Source: Aeromonas eucrenophila (lineage in GTDB: Bacteria; Pseudomonadota; Gammaproteobacteria; Enterobacterales; Aeromonadaceae). Taken from it: a stretch of DNA of 64,000 bases. The first letter of the stretch is position 1. Each line of letters starts with the position of its first letter. The notes beneath the pieces were generated by a model that was not told the DNA's origin, searched no databases, and saw nothing but the letters and a program-made list of their open reading frames with translations. Positions 34,830-48,375 of this stretch are shown here, piece by piece. A program made the position numbers and the translations under genes. The DNA lies in assembly GCF_000819865.1 (NCBI RefSeq), contig NZ_CDDF01000001.1, positions 533,981 through 597,980 of the forward strand. The letters are read 5' to 3'.

Positions 34830-35840
34830 TCACTCCAGCAGGCGCTTGAGGGAGTCGCGCCGGATCAGCTTGCCGCTGAAGGAGGGTGGCTCACCGGCCT
34901 CCCCCTCCTCCACCATGGTGATCAGCCGGCTGATGGTCTCCTGGATCATCTCGGTCACCGGCATCTTGACGCTGGCCAGCGAAGGAATGACGTAGGGCGC
35001 CAGGGCGATGTCATCAAACCCCACCACGGAGACCTGCTCCGGCACCGACATGCCAGCCTGGTGCAACTGCTTGATGGCGCCGATCGCCATGTCGTCGTTG
35101 CTGGCCACCAAGGCGCTGAAATTGGTCCCTCGTCCCAGCAGGGTCGAGACCCCGGCCGCGCCGCAGGCGGGGGTCCACTTGCCTTGCGCGATCAATTCGT
35201 CGCGCAGCGGGATCCCGTGACGGGCCAGGGCCTGCCGGTAGCCGGCCAGCCGCTCGATGCCGGTCGGCGAATCCGCCGAGCCGGTGATGAAGGCGATGTC
35301 GGTGTGCCCCATCTCCACCAGTTTATCCACCACGGCCGCGGCGGCGGCCTGTTGATCGGAGTAGACGCAATGGCGGTGGTGGCGCCGCAACTTGCGGTTG
35401 AGCACCATGATGGGCTGGGGATGCTGCTCTATGATCTCGTCCATCTCCTCGACGCTCAGGAAGCGCGGGTAGATGATGATGCCGTCACAGCGCAGATCCA
35501 GCAGATACTGGATGGCCTGACGCTCCTCCTCGGCACTGTGCTTGCCATCGGCCAGGATCAGCTGGCGACCGCGATCCTCGGTCATCCGCGCCGCATGGGA
35601 GAGCAGCTCGCTGAAATAGACGCCGTGATACAAGGTGTTGGTCACCACCAACCCCAGGGTCTGGGTGTTCTTGGTCGCCAGCTGTCTGGCCAGCAGGTTG
35701 GGGCGATAACCGCTCTCCTCGATGGCCTGGAACACCCGGTCCCGGGTCTCCTGGCTGGTGTAGCCATTGCCCGACAACACGCGAGAGACCGTCGCCTTCG
35801 ACACCCCTGCCCGCCTTGCCACCTCCAGCATCGTCGTCAT
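34830..35840 (-). CDS. ascG: LacI-family repressor AscG
   Basis: 336 residues from the ATG at 35840, the same length as E. coli AscG and very similar along its whole length. N-terminal LacI helix-turn-helix (TMLEVARRAGVSKATVSRVLSGNGY) and periplasmic-binding-like effector domain. Represses the divergent ascFB operon for aryl-beta-glucosides (arbutin, salicin, cellobiose). Its probable operator is the 18-bp palindrome at 36004-36021. Confidence 0.96.
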   Translation of the reverse strand: MTTMLEVARRAGVSKATVSRVLSGNGYTSQETRDRVFQAIEESGYRPNLLARQLATKNTQTLGLVVTNTLYHGVYFSELLSHAARMTEDRGRQLILADGKHSAEEERQAIQYLLDLRCDGIIIYPRFLSVEEMDEIIEQHPQPIMVLNRKLRRHHRHCVYSDQQAAAAAVVDKLVEMGHTDIAFITGSADSPTGIERLAGYRQALARHGIPLRDELIAQGKWTPACGAAGVSTLLGRGTNFSALVASNDDMAIGAIKQLHQAGMSVPEQVSVVGFDDIALAPYVIPSLASVKMPVTEMIQETISRLITMVEEGEAGEPPSFSGKLIRRDSLKRLLE

Positions 35841-35930
35841 CTTGCTCCATCCCGTTATGCTTGACGGGCCGCAGTGTACTGCACCGGCCTGGGGTTGTCG
35901 TAGCAAGAATGCAGGCAGGAGGGGTCATTG

Positions 35931-35946
35931 AGTGATCCCATTCACG
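35931..35946. promoter_or_regulatory. Candidate CRP site in the ascG–ascF intergenic region
   Basis: AGTGATCCCATTCACG has the symmetric GTGA-N6-TCAC core of CRP sites. It lies upstream of the AscG operator, as expected for a catabolite-controlled beta-glucoside operon. Confidence 0.55.
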
Positions 35947-36003
35947 GATCTGCACAATGATCGGGGGACCATCTTGTATCGCAGAAAGAAACTGAGCACT
36001 CTA

Positions 36004-36021
36004 TGTGGAACCGGTTCCACA
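36004..36021. promoter_or_regulatory. AscG operator palindrome
   Basis: TGTGGAACCGGTTCCACA is a perfect 18-bp palindrome with the GAACCGGTTC core close to the E. coli AscG operator TGAAACCGGTTTCA. It lies 78 bases before ascF. Confidence 0.8.
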
Positions 36022-36099
36022 CATGCAGTTTCACACCGTCCATCCCCACACCACTGGCGGGCTATGGCCGGTCTCTCTTGGTCAAAAAGGATAAACCAG

Positions 36100-37554
36100 A
36101 TGTCAAAAAACTATGCGGCCCTGGCCAGTGCCGTCGTCAGTGCCCTGGGGGGAGCGGACAACATCGTCGCGGTCACCCACTGCATGACGCGCCTGCGCTT
36201 CGTCTTGAAGGATGCAAGCCGAGTGGACAACCCCGCCCTGAAAGCCACCAGCGGGGTGATGGGGGTGGTGAACAATGACAACCAGTGCCAGGTGATCATC
36301 GGCAACATGGTGTCCCACGCCTACCGCGAGGTGCTCGCCCGACTGCCACAAGACGCACAGGGCGCACCACAAGAAGAGGTGAAAGCCGGTTTCAGCCTCA
36401 AGCGCCTCGGCGCCGGCATCCTCGACGCCCTGATCGGCACCATGTCGCCGCTCATTCCGGCCATCATCGGCGGCTCCATGGTCAAGCTTTTGGCCATGGT
36501 GCTCAGCATGAGCGGCATGGTGGAGGTCACCTCCCCCAGCTACATCATCCTCAACGCCATCGGCGACGGCGCCTTCTTCTTCCTGCCCCTGATGGTCGCC
36601 GCCTCGGCGGCGGTCAAGTTCAAGACCAACATGTCGCTCGCCATCGCCGGCGTGCTGGTGCACCCGAGCTTCATCGAGCTGATGGCCAGGGCCGCCCAGG
36701 GGGAGCAGGTCAGCTTCGGCTTTATCCCGGTCACCGCGGTGAAATACACCTACACCGTCATCCCGGCCCTGGTGATGACCTGGTGCCTCTCTTACATAGA
36801 GCGCTGGGTTGACCGCATCACTCCGGCGGTGACCAAGAACTTCTTGAAACCCATGCTGATCGTGCTGATCGCGGCGCCCCTCGCCATCCTGCTGATCGGC
36901 CCCATCGGCATCTGGATCGGCACCGCCATCTCCGGCCTGGTCTACACAGTCCACGACTACCTCGGCTGGCTGTCGGTGGCCATCATGGGGGCCCTGTGGC
37001 CGCTGTTGGTGATGACCGGCATGCACCGCGTCTTCACTCCGACCATCATCCAGACCATCGCCGAGACCGGCAAGGAAGGCATGGTGATGCCCTCCGAGAT
37101 CGGCGCCAACCTCTCCCTCGGCGGCTCCTCCCTGGCGGTGGCCTGGCGTACCAAGAACCCCGAGCTGCGCCAGACCGCGCTGGCGGCGGCGGCCTCCGCC
37201 ATCATGGCGGGGATCTCCGAGCCCGCGCTCTACGGGGTGGCCCTGCGCCTGAAACGGCCGCTCATCGCCAGCCTCATCAGCGGCTTCATCTGTGGCGCCG
37301 TGGCCGGCATGGCCGGGCTGGCCAGCCACTCCATGGCGGCACCGGGTCTCTTCACCAGCGTCCAGTTCTTCGATCCGGCCAACCCCATGAGCATCGCCTG
37401 GGTGTTCGGGGTCATGGCGCTCTCTGTGGTGCTCTCCTTCGTGCTCACCCTGCTGATGGGCTTTGAAGACATTCCGGTGCAGGAGGAGCACCCTAAGGCC
37501 GCCTCCGATGAGACAGTGCCGACGCTGCAGGTCAAGACGGCCGCCAGCCTGTGA
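36100..37554 (+). CDS. ascF: PTS beta-glucoside-specific EIIBC component AscF
   Basis: Imports and phosphorylates aryl-beta-glucosides. 484 residues from the ATG at 36100 (AAGGA upstream), although the frame is open for 56 more codons. EIIB domain (1-85) with phosphorylated Cys28 in THCMTRLRF, then an EIIC domain with about ten membrane segments (about 105-465) containing the substrate motif GISEPALYG. There is no EIIA domain, so it must use EIIA-Glc in trans. First gene of ascFB. Confidence 0.95.
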   Translation: MSKNYAALASAVVSALGGADNIVAVTHCMTRLRFVLKDASRVDNPALKATSGVMGVVNNDNQCQVIIGNMVSHAYREVLARLPQDAQGAPQEEVKAGFSLKRLGAGILDALIGTMSPLIPAIIGGSMVKLLAMVLSMSGMVEVTSPSYIILNAIGDGAFFFLPLMVAASAAVKFKTNMSLAIAGVLVHPSFIELMARAAQGEQVSFGFIPVTAVKYTYTVIPALVMTWCLSYIERWVDRITPAVTKNFLKPMLIVLIAAPLAILLIGPIGIWIGTAISGLVYTVHDYLGWLSVAIMGALWPLLVMTGMHRVFTPTIIQTIAETGKEGMVMPSEIGANLSLGGSSLAVAWRTKNPELRQTALAAAASAIMAGISEPALYGVALRLKRPLIASLISGFICGAVAGMAGLASHSMAAPGLFTSVQFFDPANPMSIAWVFGVMALSVVLSFVLTLLMGFEDIPVQEEHPKAASDETVPTLQVKTAASL

Positions 37555-37584
37555 ATTCGCATCATCCGACATGACAAGAGGTAA

Positions 37585-39018
<1,434 letters not shown>

Positions 39019-39041
39019 GATGACAGAGAGAAAACAGAAAT

Positions 39042-39074
39042 AAAGATGGGGGCCAAGGCCCCCATCTTTATTTA
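39042..39074. terminator. Bidirectional terminator between ascB and purF
   Basis: An 11-bp stem, AAGATGGGGGCC / GGCCCCCATCTT, is flanked by A and T runs on both sides between convergent genes. Confidence 0.9.
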
Positions 39075-39098
39075 CGGTCTAGACCGACTGAAAAACGT

Positions 39099-40619
39099 TT
39101 AACTGCCTTCGTTAAAAATTTCCAGATTGCTGGTGCCTTCCTGCCATTCGCGCACGGCCTTGTTGTCGTCGCTGCGCATGGCGTTGAGGTGATCCAGGTA
39201 GCTCTGATCCACGTCCGAGGTGACGTAGTGGCCGTTGAACACCGAGGTCTCGAAGTGACGCAGCTCGGGGTTGATCTCCCGCACCGCCTCTTCCAGATCT
39301 TCCAGATCCTGGAAGATCAGGCCGTCGGCGCCAATCAGCTTGCACACCTCTTCCACTTCCCGACCGTGGGCGATCAGTTCGTTGGCGGTGGGCATGTCGA
39401 TGCCGTAGACGTTGGGGAAGCGGATCTCGGGGGCGGCGGAGGCGAAGTAGACCTTGGCCGCACCGGCTTCCCGCGCCATCTGGATGATCTGCTCGGAGGT
39501 GGTGCCACGCACGATAGAGTCATCCACCAGCAACACCTTCTTGCCCTTGAACTCGGAGCCGATGGCGTTGAGCTTGCGGCGCACCGACTTCTTGCGCTGG
39601 GTCTGGCCCGGCATGATGAAAGTACGGCCGATGTAGCGGTTCTTCACGAAGCCCTGACGGTACGGCAGGTCCAGGGTGTGAGCGATTTCCAGCGCCACGT
39701 CGCAGGAGGTCTCGGGGATGGGGATGACCACATCGATGTCGAGATCTTCCCACTCGCGGGCGATCTTCTTGCCCAGCTTGCGGCCCATGTTGAGGCGGGC
39801 TGCATAGACGGAGACCTTGTCGATGCACGAATCGGGACGGGCAAAATAGACGTACTCGAAGATGCAGGGGCTCATCTGCGGGTGCTCGGCACACTGCTCG
39901 GAGAACAGCTGACCCTGCTCGGTGATGTAGATGGCTTCGCCCGGGGCGACATCTCGCACCGTCTCGAACCCGATGGCGTCGAGTGCCACGCTTTCGGAGG
40001 CGAGCATGTACTCCACCTGGCCCTGCTCGTCGGCGCGGCGACCCAGGATCAGCGGACGGATGCCGTTGGGATCACGGAAACCGATGAGACCGTGGCCTAT
40101 CACCAGGGTGACCACGGCGTAGGCGCCGCGGATCTGCTGGTGGGTCTTGCGCACCGCAGAGAAGATATCCTCCGGGCGCAGTTCCATCTTGTCGCACAGG
40201 TCCAGCTCGTGGGCCAGCACGTTCAGCAGCACTTCCGAGTCGGAGGTGGTGTTGATGTGGCGGCGGGCCACCTTGAACTGCTGCTCCTTGAGCGCCTTGG
40301 CGTTGGTGAGGTTGCCGTTGTGGGCCAGCACCATGCCGTAGGGAGAGTTGACGTAAAAAGGTTGGGCTTCTGCGGCACTGGAGCTGCCTGCGGTGGGATA
40401 ACGGACATGTCCTATGCCGATATTCCCTTGCAGCCGCTGCATGTGGCGCACTTCAAACACATCCTTCACCAGGCCGTTAGCCTTGCGTTGCCGGAAGTTT
40501 CCACTGTCAATGGTCACGATCCCGGCGGCATCCTGTCCCCTGTGCTGCAACACCGTCAAGGCGTCGTAGAGGGCCTGATTGACGGGGGTGGTGCCAACTA
40601 TACCGACAATACCGCACAT
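39099..40619 (-). CDS. purF: Amidophosphoribosyltransferase
   Basis: First committed enzyme of purine synthesis: PRPP plus glutamine to phosphoribosylamine. 506 residues. The N-terminal nucleophile is Cys2 (MCGIVGI), exposed after Met removal; the C-terminal phosphoribosyltransferase domain has the PRPP motif [13 protein letters not shown]. Second gene of cvpA–purF, 18 bases after cvpA. Confidence 0.98.
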   Translation of the reverse strand: MCGIVGIVGTTPVNQALYDALTVLQHRGQDAAGIVTIDSGNFRQRKANGLVKDVFEVRHMQRLQGNIGIGHVRYPTAGSSSAAEAQPFYVNSPYGMVLAHNGNLTNAKALKEQQFKVARRHINTTSDSEVLLNVLAHELDLCDKMELRPEDIFSAVRKTHQQIRGAYAVVTLVIGHGLIGFRDPNGIRPLILGRRADEQGQVEYMLASESVALDAIGFETVRDVAPGEAIYITEQGQLFSEQCAEHPQMSPCIFEYVYFARPDSCIDKVSVYAARLNMGRKLGKKIAREWEDLDIDVVIPIPETSCDVALEIAHTLDLPYRQGFVKNRYIGRTFIMPGQTQRKKSVRRKLNAIGSEFKGKKVLLVDDSIVRGTTSEQIIQMAREAGAAKVYFASAAPEIRFPNVYGIDMPTANELIAHGREVEEVCKLIGADGLIFQDLEDLEEAVREINPELRHFETSVFNGHYVTSDVDQSYLDHLNAMRSDDNKAVREWQEGTSNLEIFNEGS

Positions 40620-40637
40620 GTCTTTGCTACCTCGAAG

Positions 40638-41129
40638 TCACTGTACCTGTTGGAGAAAACTCGATGAGTTCAACATGAACCCGAAAAACCACTGGATCAC
40701 CGGCTTGAACTCCGGCACCAGCTTGGACGCCAGCCACCAGTCACTCTGGGAGAGACCGGTGAAGGTGTCCATAAAAAACAGCAGGGCACTGACGATCAGT
40801 ACCCCGCGAATGGCGCCAAAGCAGACGCCAAGCACCCTGTCCGTACCGGACAGGCCGGTCTTGTCCACCAGCAGGCCCACCACATAGTTCACCACGCTGC
40901 CGAGGATCAGGGTCGCCACGAACAGGGCGGCGATGGCGAGGCCGTTGCGCACGAGATCGTCCGAGAACGAGGTGAAGTAGATGGCGAGATCGGGATAGAA
41001 ATGGCTGGCGATGAAGAAGGCGACGAACCAGGTGACGAGCGACATGGCTTCCTTGAGAAAGCCGCGCACCAGGCTGATGAGAGCGGAGAAACCGACGATG
41101 CCGATGATGGCGTAATCAATCCAGACCAT
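40638..41129 (-). CDS. cvpA: CvpA family membrane protein
   Basis: 163 residues with four predicted transmembrane helices (about 4-24, 28-46, 65-90, 103-125) and the GVLIVSALLFF segment. In E. coli it is needed for colicin V secretion and bile resistance, but its molecular role is unclear. It precedes purF in the same operon as in E. coli; a PurR box lies 37-52 bases upstream. Confidence 0.95.
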   Translation of the reverse strand: MVWIDYAIIGIVGFSALISLVRGFLKEAMSLVTWFVAFFIASHFYPDLAIYFTSFSDDLVRNGLAIAALFVATLILGSVVNYVVGLLVDKTGLSGTDRVLGVCFGAIRGVLIVSALLFFMDTFTGLSQSDWWLASKLVPEFKPVIQWFFGFMLNSSSFLQQVQ

Positions 41130-41165
41130 AGAAACGAGTGTCCTGCGAAATTGCGGCGCAGTCTA

Positions 41166-41181
41166 ACAAAAACGATTGCGC
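41166..41181. promoter_or_regulatory. PurR box upstream of cvpA–purF
   Basis: A 12/16 match to the ACGCAAACGTTTGCGT consensus with an intact right half (TTGCG). The gene order cvpA–purF under PurR is the enteric arrangement. Confidence 0.65.
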
Positions 41182-41271
41182 AATGCTTGATAAAATTGTG
41201 TTAACGGATCGAGGGGGAGCCGATGGAGACGGCTTTACCCCCACTCAAACGGTTGAGCGGCGCCTGAATGC

Positions 41272-41300
41272 ACAACGCCATGGCTGGGCCATGGCGTTGT
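41272..41300. terminator. Hairpin downstream of serS
   Basis: Perfect 12-bp arms (ACAACGCCATGG and CCATGGCGTTGT) with a five-base loop lie 17 bases past the serS stop codon, without a T-run on either strand. Confidence 0.6.
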
Positions 41301-41316
41301 CGTTATCGGCGCGGGC

Positions 41317-42916
<1,600 letters not shown>

Positions 42917-44269
42917 CTATTTGTCTCTTTTGCGCGGGCTCTGGCGGTCGAGATCGCGCAGGTAATCGAGCTTCTGGCCGATCTGTTTCTCCAGCCCCCG
43001 GTCGGTGGGCTGGTAGTAGTGCTTGCCGGCGAGCTCGGGGGGGAAGTAGCTCTCCCCCGCCGCATAGGCACCGGGCTCGTCATGGGCATAGCGGTATTCG
43101 GCGCCGTAGCCGAGCTCGCTCATCAGCTTGGTCGGGGCGTTGCGCAGATGCGGCGGCACCTCGAAGTCCGGCAGGTTTTTGGCGTCATGGAGCGCCGCCT
43201 TCCAGGCGGTGTAGACCGCATTGCTCTTGGGGGCGCAGGCGAGGTAGACGATGGCCTGGGCGATGGCCCGCTCCCCTTCCGCCGGGCCGATGCGATGGAA
43301 GCAGTCCCAGGCCGACAGCGCCACCTGCATGGCGCGGGGATCCGCGTTGCCCACGTCTTCCGAGGCGATGGCCAGCAGACGGCGGGCGATATAGAGGGGA
43401 TCGCAGCCGGCGCTCACCATGCGGGCATACCAATAGAGGGCCGCATCCGGTGCCGAGCCACGGATGGACTTGTGCACCGCCGAGATGAGGTCGTAGAAGT
43501 GATCGCCGCCCTTGTCGAAGCGCGCCACGTGCTCCCCGACCACGGCGGCGAGCAGGGTGCTGTCGATGACTCGCTCCTCTCGTCCATCAGGGCCGGCCCC
43601 ACTGCTCTCGGCCATGTCGGCCAGGAGCTCGAGATAGTTGAGGGACTTGCGCCCGTCGCCATCCACGGCTTTCGCCAGCGCCTCCTTCACCCCGGGGGCA
43701 AAACGCAGGCTGGGATCATTGAGGCCACGGGGATCGGTCATGGCCTGATCGATCATGGCGAGGATGTCGTCTTCCTCCAGCCGTTTCAGCAGATAGACCC
43801 GGGCCCGGGAGAGCAGCGCGTTGTTGAGCTCGAACGAGGGGTTTTCGGTGGTGGCGCCGATGAAGGTGATGGTGCCGTCTTCGATGTGAGGCAGGAACAC
43901 ATCCTGCTGGCTCTTGTTGAAGCGGTGCACCTCGTCCACGAACAAGATGGTGCGCACCCCGCGCCAGCTGTTCTCCTTCGCCTTGTCGATGGCGGCGCGG
44001 ATCTCCTTGATGCCGGAGGTGACCGCGGAGAGCCGCTCCACCTCGGCCTGGCAGTAGTGCGCCATGAGTTCGGCCAGCGTGGTCTTGCCGGTGCCGGGAG
44101 GCCCCCACAGGATCATGGAGTGGCAGTGCCCCGCCAATATGGCCTTGCGCAGGGGCTTGTCGGCCCCCAGGATGTGCTGCTGACCTATGTATTGGTCGAG
44201 ATTTTGCGGCCGCATCCGGGCCGCCAGCGGGCGGAAGTCAGACGAAAAATCCAGCGACAGGTTGCTCAT
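42917..44269 (-). CDS. rarA: Replication-associated recombination protein A (RarA/MgsA)
   Basis: 450 residues. AAA+ ATPase of the WRNIP1/Mgs1 family acting at stalled replication forks. Walker A GPPGTGKT (about 56-63), Walker [11 protein letters not shown], sensor 1 GATTENPSF, followed by the clamp-loader-like and MgsA C-terminal tetramerisation domains. It lies 76 bases after lolA and is likely co-transcribed with it. Confidence 0.96.
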   Translation of the reverse strand: MSNLSLDFSSDFRPLAARMRPQNLDQYIGQQHILGADKPLRKAILAGHCHSMILWGPPGTGKTTLAELMAHYCQAEVERLSAVTSGIKEIRAAIDKAKENSWRGVRTILFVDEVHRFNKSQQDVFLPHIEDGTITFIGATTENPSFELNNALLSRARVYLLKRLEEDDILAMIDQAMTDPRGLNDPSLRFAPGVKEALAKAVDGDGRKSLNYLELLADMAESSGAGPDGREERVIDSTLLAAVVGEHVARFDKGGDHFYDLISAVHKSIRGSAPDAALYWYARMVSAGCDPLYIARRLLAIASEDVGNADPRAMQVALSAWDCFHRIGPAEGERAIAQAIVYLACAPKSNAVYTAWKAALHDAKNLPDFEVPPHLRNAPTKLMSELGYGAEYRYAHDEPGAYAAGESYFPPELAGKHYYQPTDRGLEKQIGQKLDYLRDLDRQSPRKRDK

Positions 44270-44345
44270 CGGCCTCGGTCATCCAGCGTGGTGCGGGCCG
44301 TCAGCAGGTGACAGCCCGACAAGAAATTCGACTCCAGCGTGTTCA

Positions 44346-44954
44346 TCAGCGCTGATCGTCCAGCGTGACCCCCTTCGGAGCCTTGAACACGAACTCGTTG
44401 CCCTTGAGCACCGGCTTGCGGTTGAAGCCGCTCAGGGTGAATTCACTCCACTGCCCCTGCGCCTCTTTCACGTCGAAGCGGCTGATGTTGTTCTGCCGAT
44501 CGAAGGTGATGCGGAAGGAGGCGATCAGCTCATCCTGGTTACGGCTGGTGACGGTATAGACGTCCCCCTGCTGGGTCACGTCGTAGTTCTTCCAGAGCGC
44601 GTTGTCGTTGCCGGCGATCAGCACGAAGGGGGTGTTAAGCACCGCGTCCTTGAGCTTGAGGGCGGTGACCTGCTCGACGAAGGGATCGTAGACCCAGACA
44701 TCCTTGCCGTCGGCCACGATCAGACTCTCGTCCGGGGTGGTGGTGTGCCAGTTGAAGCGGTTCGGCCGCTGCACCAGCAGATCGCCGCCGGCCCGTTGCA
44801 GCTCCTTGCCCTTGCTGTCATAGACCACCTGGGCAAACTTGGCGGAGAACAGGCTCACGCCGGCCAGCTTCTGCTTGAGATCGCTGGCGGCATCGGCCCA
44901 CACCTGGCTGCTGGCCAGCAGCAGTACAGAACCCATCAATAATGCTTTTTTCAT
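44346..44954 (-). CDS. lolA: Outer-membrane lipoprotein carrier LolA
   Basis: Periplasmic chaperone that accepts lipoproteins from LolCDE and hands them to LolB. 202 residues with a signal peptide (cleavage after QVWA, about residue 20). The LolA fold is recognisable from QRPNRFNW and [15 protein letters not shown] directly precedes the ATG at 44954; the ATG is the better start given the GGGA upstream. It sits between ftsK and rarA as in E. coli. Confidence 0.96.
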   Translation of the reverse strand: MKKALLMGSVLLLASSQVWADAASDLKQKLAGVSLFSAKFAQVVYDSKGKELQRAGGDLLVQRPNRFNWHTTTPDESLIVADGKDVWVYDPFVEQVTALKLKDAVLNTPFVLIAGNDNALWKNYDVTQQGDVYTVTSRNQDELIASFRITFDRQNNISRFDVKEAQGQWSEFTLSGFNRKPVLKGNEFVFKAPKGVTLDDQR

Positions 44955-45023
44955 CACGATTCCCGTTCAAGAGGGTCAGATAAAAGGCCATGTCCGCAGA
45001 CATGGCCAGGATGATATGGAGGC

Positions 45024-47528
45024 TTAATCGCGCACCGGCGGCGGGGCCAGTACGTCGCGCTGACCGTTGCCGCCCGGGGCACTGACGATACCCTGATTTT
45101 CCATCTGCTCGATGAGACGGGCCGCCCGGTTGTACCCTATTTTGAACTTGCGCTGCACGCTGGAGGTGGAGCCACGGCGGGATTCCACCACGAAGGCCAC
45201 CGCCTCGTCGAACAGAGCGTCGAGCTCTTCATCGCCGTTGCTGCCGTAGTCGCCACCGCCGCCCTCGCCGTCCGATTCGCCGGAGAGGATCTCGTCGATG
45301 TAGTTTGGCTCACCGCGCAGCTTCCAGTCCGCCACCACCTTGTGCACCTCGTGGTCATCGACGAAGGCACCGTGCACCCGGGTCGGGTTGGAGGTGCCGG
45401 CCGGCATGTAGAGCATGTCCCCCATGCCGAGCAGGGATTCGGCGCCGCCCTGATCCAGGATGGTGCGGGAATCGATCTTGCTCGACACCTGGAACGAGAT
45501 CCGGGTCGGGATGTTGGCCTTGATGAGGCCGGTGATCACATCCACCGACGGACGCTGGGTCGCGAGGATGAGGTGAATACCGGCGGCCCGCGCCTTCTGG
45601 GCGATACGGGCGATGAGCTCTTCCACCTTCTTGCCGACGATCATCATCATGTCGGCGAACTCGTCCACCACCACCACTATGTGGGGCAACTTCTCGAGCT
45701 CGGGTGGCATCTGATCCATGGAGTCGCCAGGGCGCCACAGGGGATCCCGCAGTGGTTGCCCCTCGGCGGCCGCGGCCAGCACCTTATCGTTGTACCCCTT
45801 GAGGTTGCGCACCCCGACCGCGGACATCAGCTTGTAGCGACGCTCCATCTCCCCCACGCACCAGCGCAGGGCGTTGGCGGCGTCCTTCATGTCGGTGACG
45901 ACTTCGGTCAGCAGGTGCGGGATCCCCTCGTAGACCGAGAGCTCCAGCATCTTGGGATCGATCATGATGAAGCGCAGATCGTCCGGGGACGACTTGTAGA
46001 GCATCGAAATGATCATGGTGTTCACCCCCACCGACTTGCCCGAACCGGTGGTACCGGCCACCAGCAGGTGCGGCATCTTGGCGAGGTTGACCACCACGGG
46101 TTCCCCGGCGATGTCCTGACCCAGACCCATGGTGAGCGGGTTACGGCTATCGCGGAAGGCTTCGCAATCCAGAGTCTCGCGCAGGTAGACGGTCTGGCGC
46201 ACCCGGTTGGGCAGCTCGATGCCGACGAAGGTCTTGCCCGGAATGACTTCCACCACCCGCACGCTGCTGGCGGAGAGAGAGCGGGCCAGATCGCGGGACA
46301 AGTTCGTTATCTTGCTCGCCTTCATGCCAGGCGCGAGATCCAGCTCGAAGCGGGTGATGACGGGGCCCGGATAGACGCCGACCACCTTGGCTTGCACGTT
46401 GTAATCGGCGAGCTTGGCTTCCACCAGCCGGCCCATGCGGTCCAGCTCGTCCTTGCTCATCATCTGGGTCTTGGCGGGCGGCCTGTCCAGCAACTCGACG
46501 CTCGGCAAGGGGGCCATGCCCGGCTGCGGGCGACGCTTGGGTTTGGGCGCTGCGGCGACAGGAGCAACGGCGTCCTCATCCCCTTCCGCCCAGGGCAAAT
46601 CGAGATCGTCTTCGTCCTCGTTTGCCATCACCTGCTGCGGGCGCGCTTTGGCGGCGCGCTTGGCCTTGGGTGCGGACGCCTCGTCCTCTTCGTCGTCAAA
46701 CTGCGGATCGAACTGGAAGGTATCCTCGTCGAGCTCCGGCAGCCACTGGTCCGATTTTGACTTCTGGGCCTTGCCGCCAGCCTTGGCCTTGGGATTGCGC
46801 GTCCAGCTGCTGTGCGGCTCGTCGTCCTCGTCATCCAGATCAAGGACGCCCACACCCCCTTCCAACAGGGGATCCGGCCCCTCATAGCGGGGCTGGCGCC
46901 AGCCCCCGGTCAACCAGCGGCCGAGGGTGGTGGGGAAGTGGTAGACGGCGCTGACGCTGCCGGTACAGGTGGCCCCGATCCGCTCGACTATGGTGAGCCA
47001 GGACCAGCCGGTAAACAGGGTGATGCCGGTGGCCACGAAGCAGAGCAGCATCAGGTTGGCACCGACGCCACCAAACAGCGGCACCACGGCAGAGGCGATG
47101 ACATCCCCTACCAGGCCGCCGGCGGAGAAATTCTGCAAGTCGTTGAAGTTCATGCTGGCGATGGCCGACATGCCGAGCACGGTCAGCACGAAACCGATGA
47201 TCCGCACCGACAGGGTGAGATAGTCCACCTCCAGCAGTCGGCTCGGGCGCCAGAACAGGCTCCAGCCGAGCAGCACCGTCAGCGGAGGCACCAGATAGGA
47301 GAAGGCACCGAAGGTAAACATGGTGATATCGGCGAGCCAGGCACCGGCGCTGCCTGCCAGGTTCTTCACCTCCCCCTGCCAGGAGGTCTGGGACCAACCG
47401 GGATCGGCGGGGTGATAGGTCAAGAGGGCAAGCAAGAGATAGGCAGCCATCAGGGTGATGGCGATCAAGACGGCCTCGAAGATCCGTTGTGTACCTGATA
47501 AAGGAGTAAACAGCTTTTTATCGGCCAA
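45024..47528 (-). CDS. ftsK: DNA translocase FtsK
   Basis: Divisome-anchored motor that pumps chromosome termini and activates XerCD at dif. About 834 residues. Four to five transmembrane helices at the N-terminus (about 10-180), an acidic linker of about 180 residues that is much shorter than the E. coli one, the alpha/beta motor with Walker A GTTGSGKS and Walker [13 protein letters not shown], and the C-terminal gamma winged helix ([15 protein letters not shown]) that reads KOPS. I chose the TTG at 47528 because AAAGGAG stands seven bases before it; ATG 47552 and GTG 47594 lack such a site. Confidence 0.95.
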   Translation of the reverse strand: MADKKLFTPLSGTQRIFEAVLIAITLMAAYLLLALLTYHPADPGWSQTSWQGEVKNLAGSAGAWLADITMFTFGAFSYLVPPLTVLLGWSLFWRPSRLLEVDYLTLSVRIIGFVLTVLGMSAIASMNFNDLQNFSAGGLVGDVIASAVVPLFGGVGANLMLLCFVATGITLFTGWSWLTIVERIGATCTGSVSAVYHFPTTLGRWLTGGWRQPRYEGPDPLLEGGVGVLDLDDEDDEPHSSWTRNPKAKAGGKAQKSKSDQWLPELDEDTFQFDPQFDDEEDEASAPKAKRAAKARPQQVMANEDEDDLDLPWAEGDEDAVAPVAAAPKPKRRPQPGMAPLPSVELLDRPPAKTQMMSKDELDRMGRLVEAKLADYNVQAKVVGVYPGPVITRFELDLAPGMKASKITNLSRDLARSLSASSVRVVEVIPGKTFVGIELPNRVRQTVYLRETLDCEAFRDSRNPLTMGLGQDIAGEPVVVNLAKMPHLLVAGTTGSGKSVGVNTMIISMLYKSSPDDLRFIMIDPKMLELSVYEGIPHLLTEVVTDMKDAANALRWCVGEMERRYKLMSAVGVRNLKGYNDKVLAAAAEGQPLRDPLWRPGDSMDQMPPELEKLPHIVVVVDEFADMMMIVGKKVEELIARIAQKARAAGIHLILATQRPSVDVITGLIKANIPTRISFQVSSKIDSRTILDQGGAESLLGMGDMLYMPAGTSNPTRVHGAFVDDHEVHKVVADWKLRGEPNYIDEILSGESDGEGGGGDYGSNGDEELDALFDEAVAFVVESRRGSTSSVQRKFKIGYNRAARLIEQMENQGIVSAPGGNGQRDVLAPPPVRD

Positions 47529-47658
47529 ACTCCGGCTCCTTTCTGAAAACATGTAATGCGGGGATAGGGGGCCTAGTATCCCTGAAAAGCCCACCCATTG
47601 TCAGCCTGTGCCTGAGGCGGGCTATGAATACGGTAATAACATGAATACGCCATAAGAA

Positions 47659-47685
47659 GAAACGAGCGGACCAGCCGCTCGTTTC
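47659..47685. terminator. lrp terminator
   Basis: An 11-bp stem (GAAACGAGCGG with CCGCTCGTTTC), located between the lrp stop and the ftsK leader. Confidence 0.65.
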
Positions 47686-47733
47686 TGACTATCGTGACTC
47701 GTCATGGAACTTGCAAGTCACAGCATAACCCGC

Positions 47734-48225
47734 TTAGCGGGTGCTGATCACCAGACGACTACTCTGCTTGACTTCTTCCATCACCACGTAGGTGCGGGTG
47801 TCGTTGACCCCGGGCAGACGCAGCAGCGTCTCCCCAAGCAAGCGGCGGTAAGCCGACATGTCGCTGACGCGGGTCTTGAGCAGATAGTCAAAATCACCGG
47901 AGACCAAGTGGCATTCCTGGATCTCTTCGAGCACCTGAACAGCCTTGTTGAACTGCTCGAATACATCGGGGGCGCCACGATTGAGGGTAATCTCCACGAA
48001 TACCAACAGAGACGCATCCAGATAATGAGGGTTCAGAATAGCGGCATACCCTTCGATATAACCTTGTCGCTCAAGGCGACGAACCCGTTCCAGACACGGT
48101 GTAGGACTCAGGCCAACTCGTTTGGACAACTCAACATTCGAAATCCTGCCGTCCTTTTGCAGTTCGTTCAGAATGTTGCGGTCAATCCTGTCCAAATCCT
48201 TTAGCCGACTCTTAGCTTCCATCAT
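47734..48225 (-). CDS. lrp: Leucine-responsive regulatory protein
   Basis: 163 residues, nearly identical to enteric Lrp over the whole length. N-terminal AsnC-type helix-turn-helix (DGRISNVELSKRVGLSPTPCLERVRRLE) and C-terminal RAM effector domain. Global regulator of amino acid metabolism responding to leucine. It is divergent from ald, whose promoter it probably controls. Two consecutive ATGs start the gene; either is possible. Confidence 0.97.
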   Translation of the reverse strand: MMEAKSRLKDLDRIDRNILNELQKDGRISNVELSKRVGLSPTPCLERVRRLERQGYIEGYAAILNPHYLDASLLVFVEITLNRGAPDVFEQFNKAVQVLEEIQECHLVSGDFDYLLKTRVSDMSAYRRLLGETLLRLPGVNDTRTYVVMEEVKQSSRLVISTR

Positions 48226-48375
48226 TTAATTCCATCCTTTGGCTATTTTTTGGTAAGAATCACCAGCTATCTTATAATTATGGTCACAAATCCTGTCAAT
48301 ACCTGAATATACTAGGCGCAAATGCCACTTAACATTCCAGCAACATAAACCACCAATCGATAGACGAGGGATAGC
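48226..48375. promoter_or_regulatory. lrp–ald divergent promoter region
   Basis: 150 AT-rich bases in an otherwise GC-rich setting, with several A/T tracts of the kind bound by Lrp. I cannot place individual Lrp boxes with confidence. The arrangement suggests Lrp autoregulation and alanine-responsive control of ald. Confidence 0.45.
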
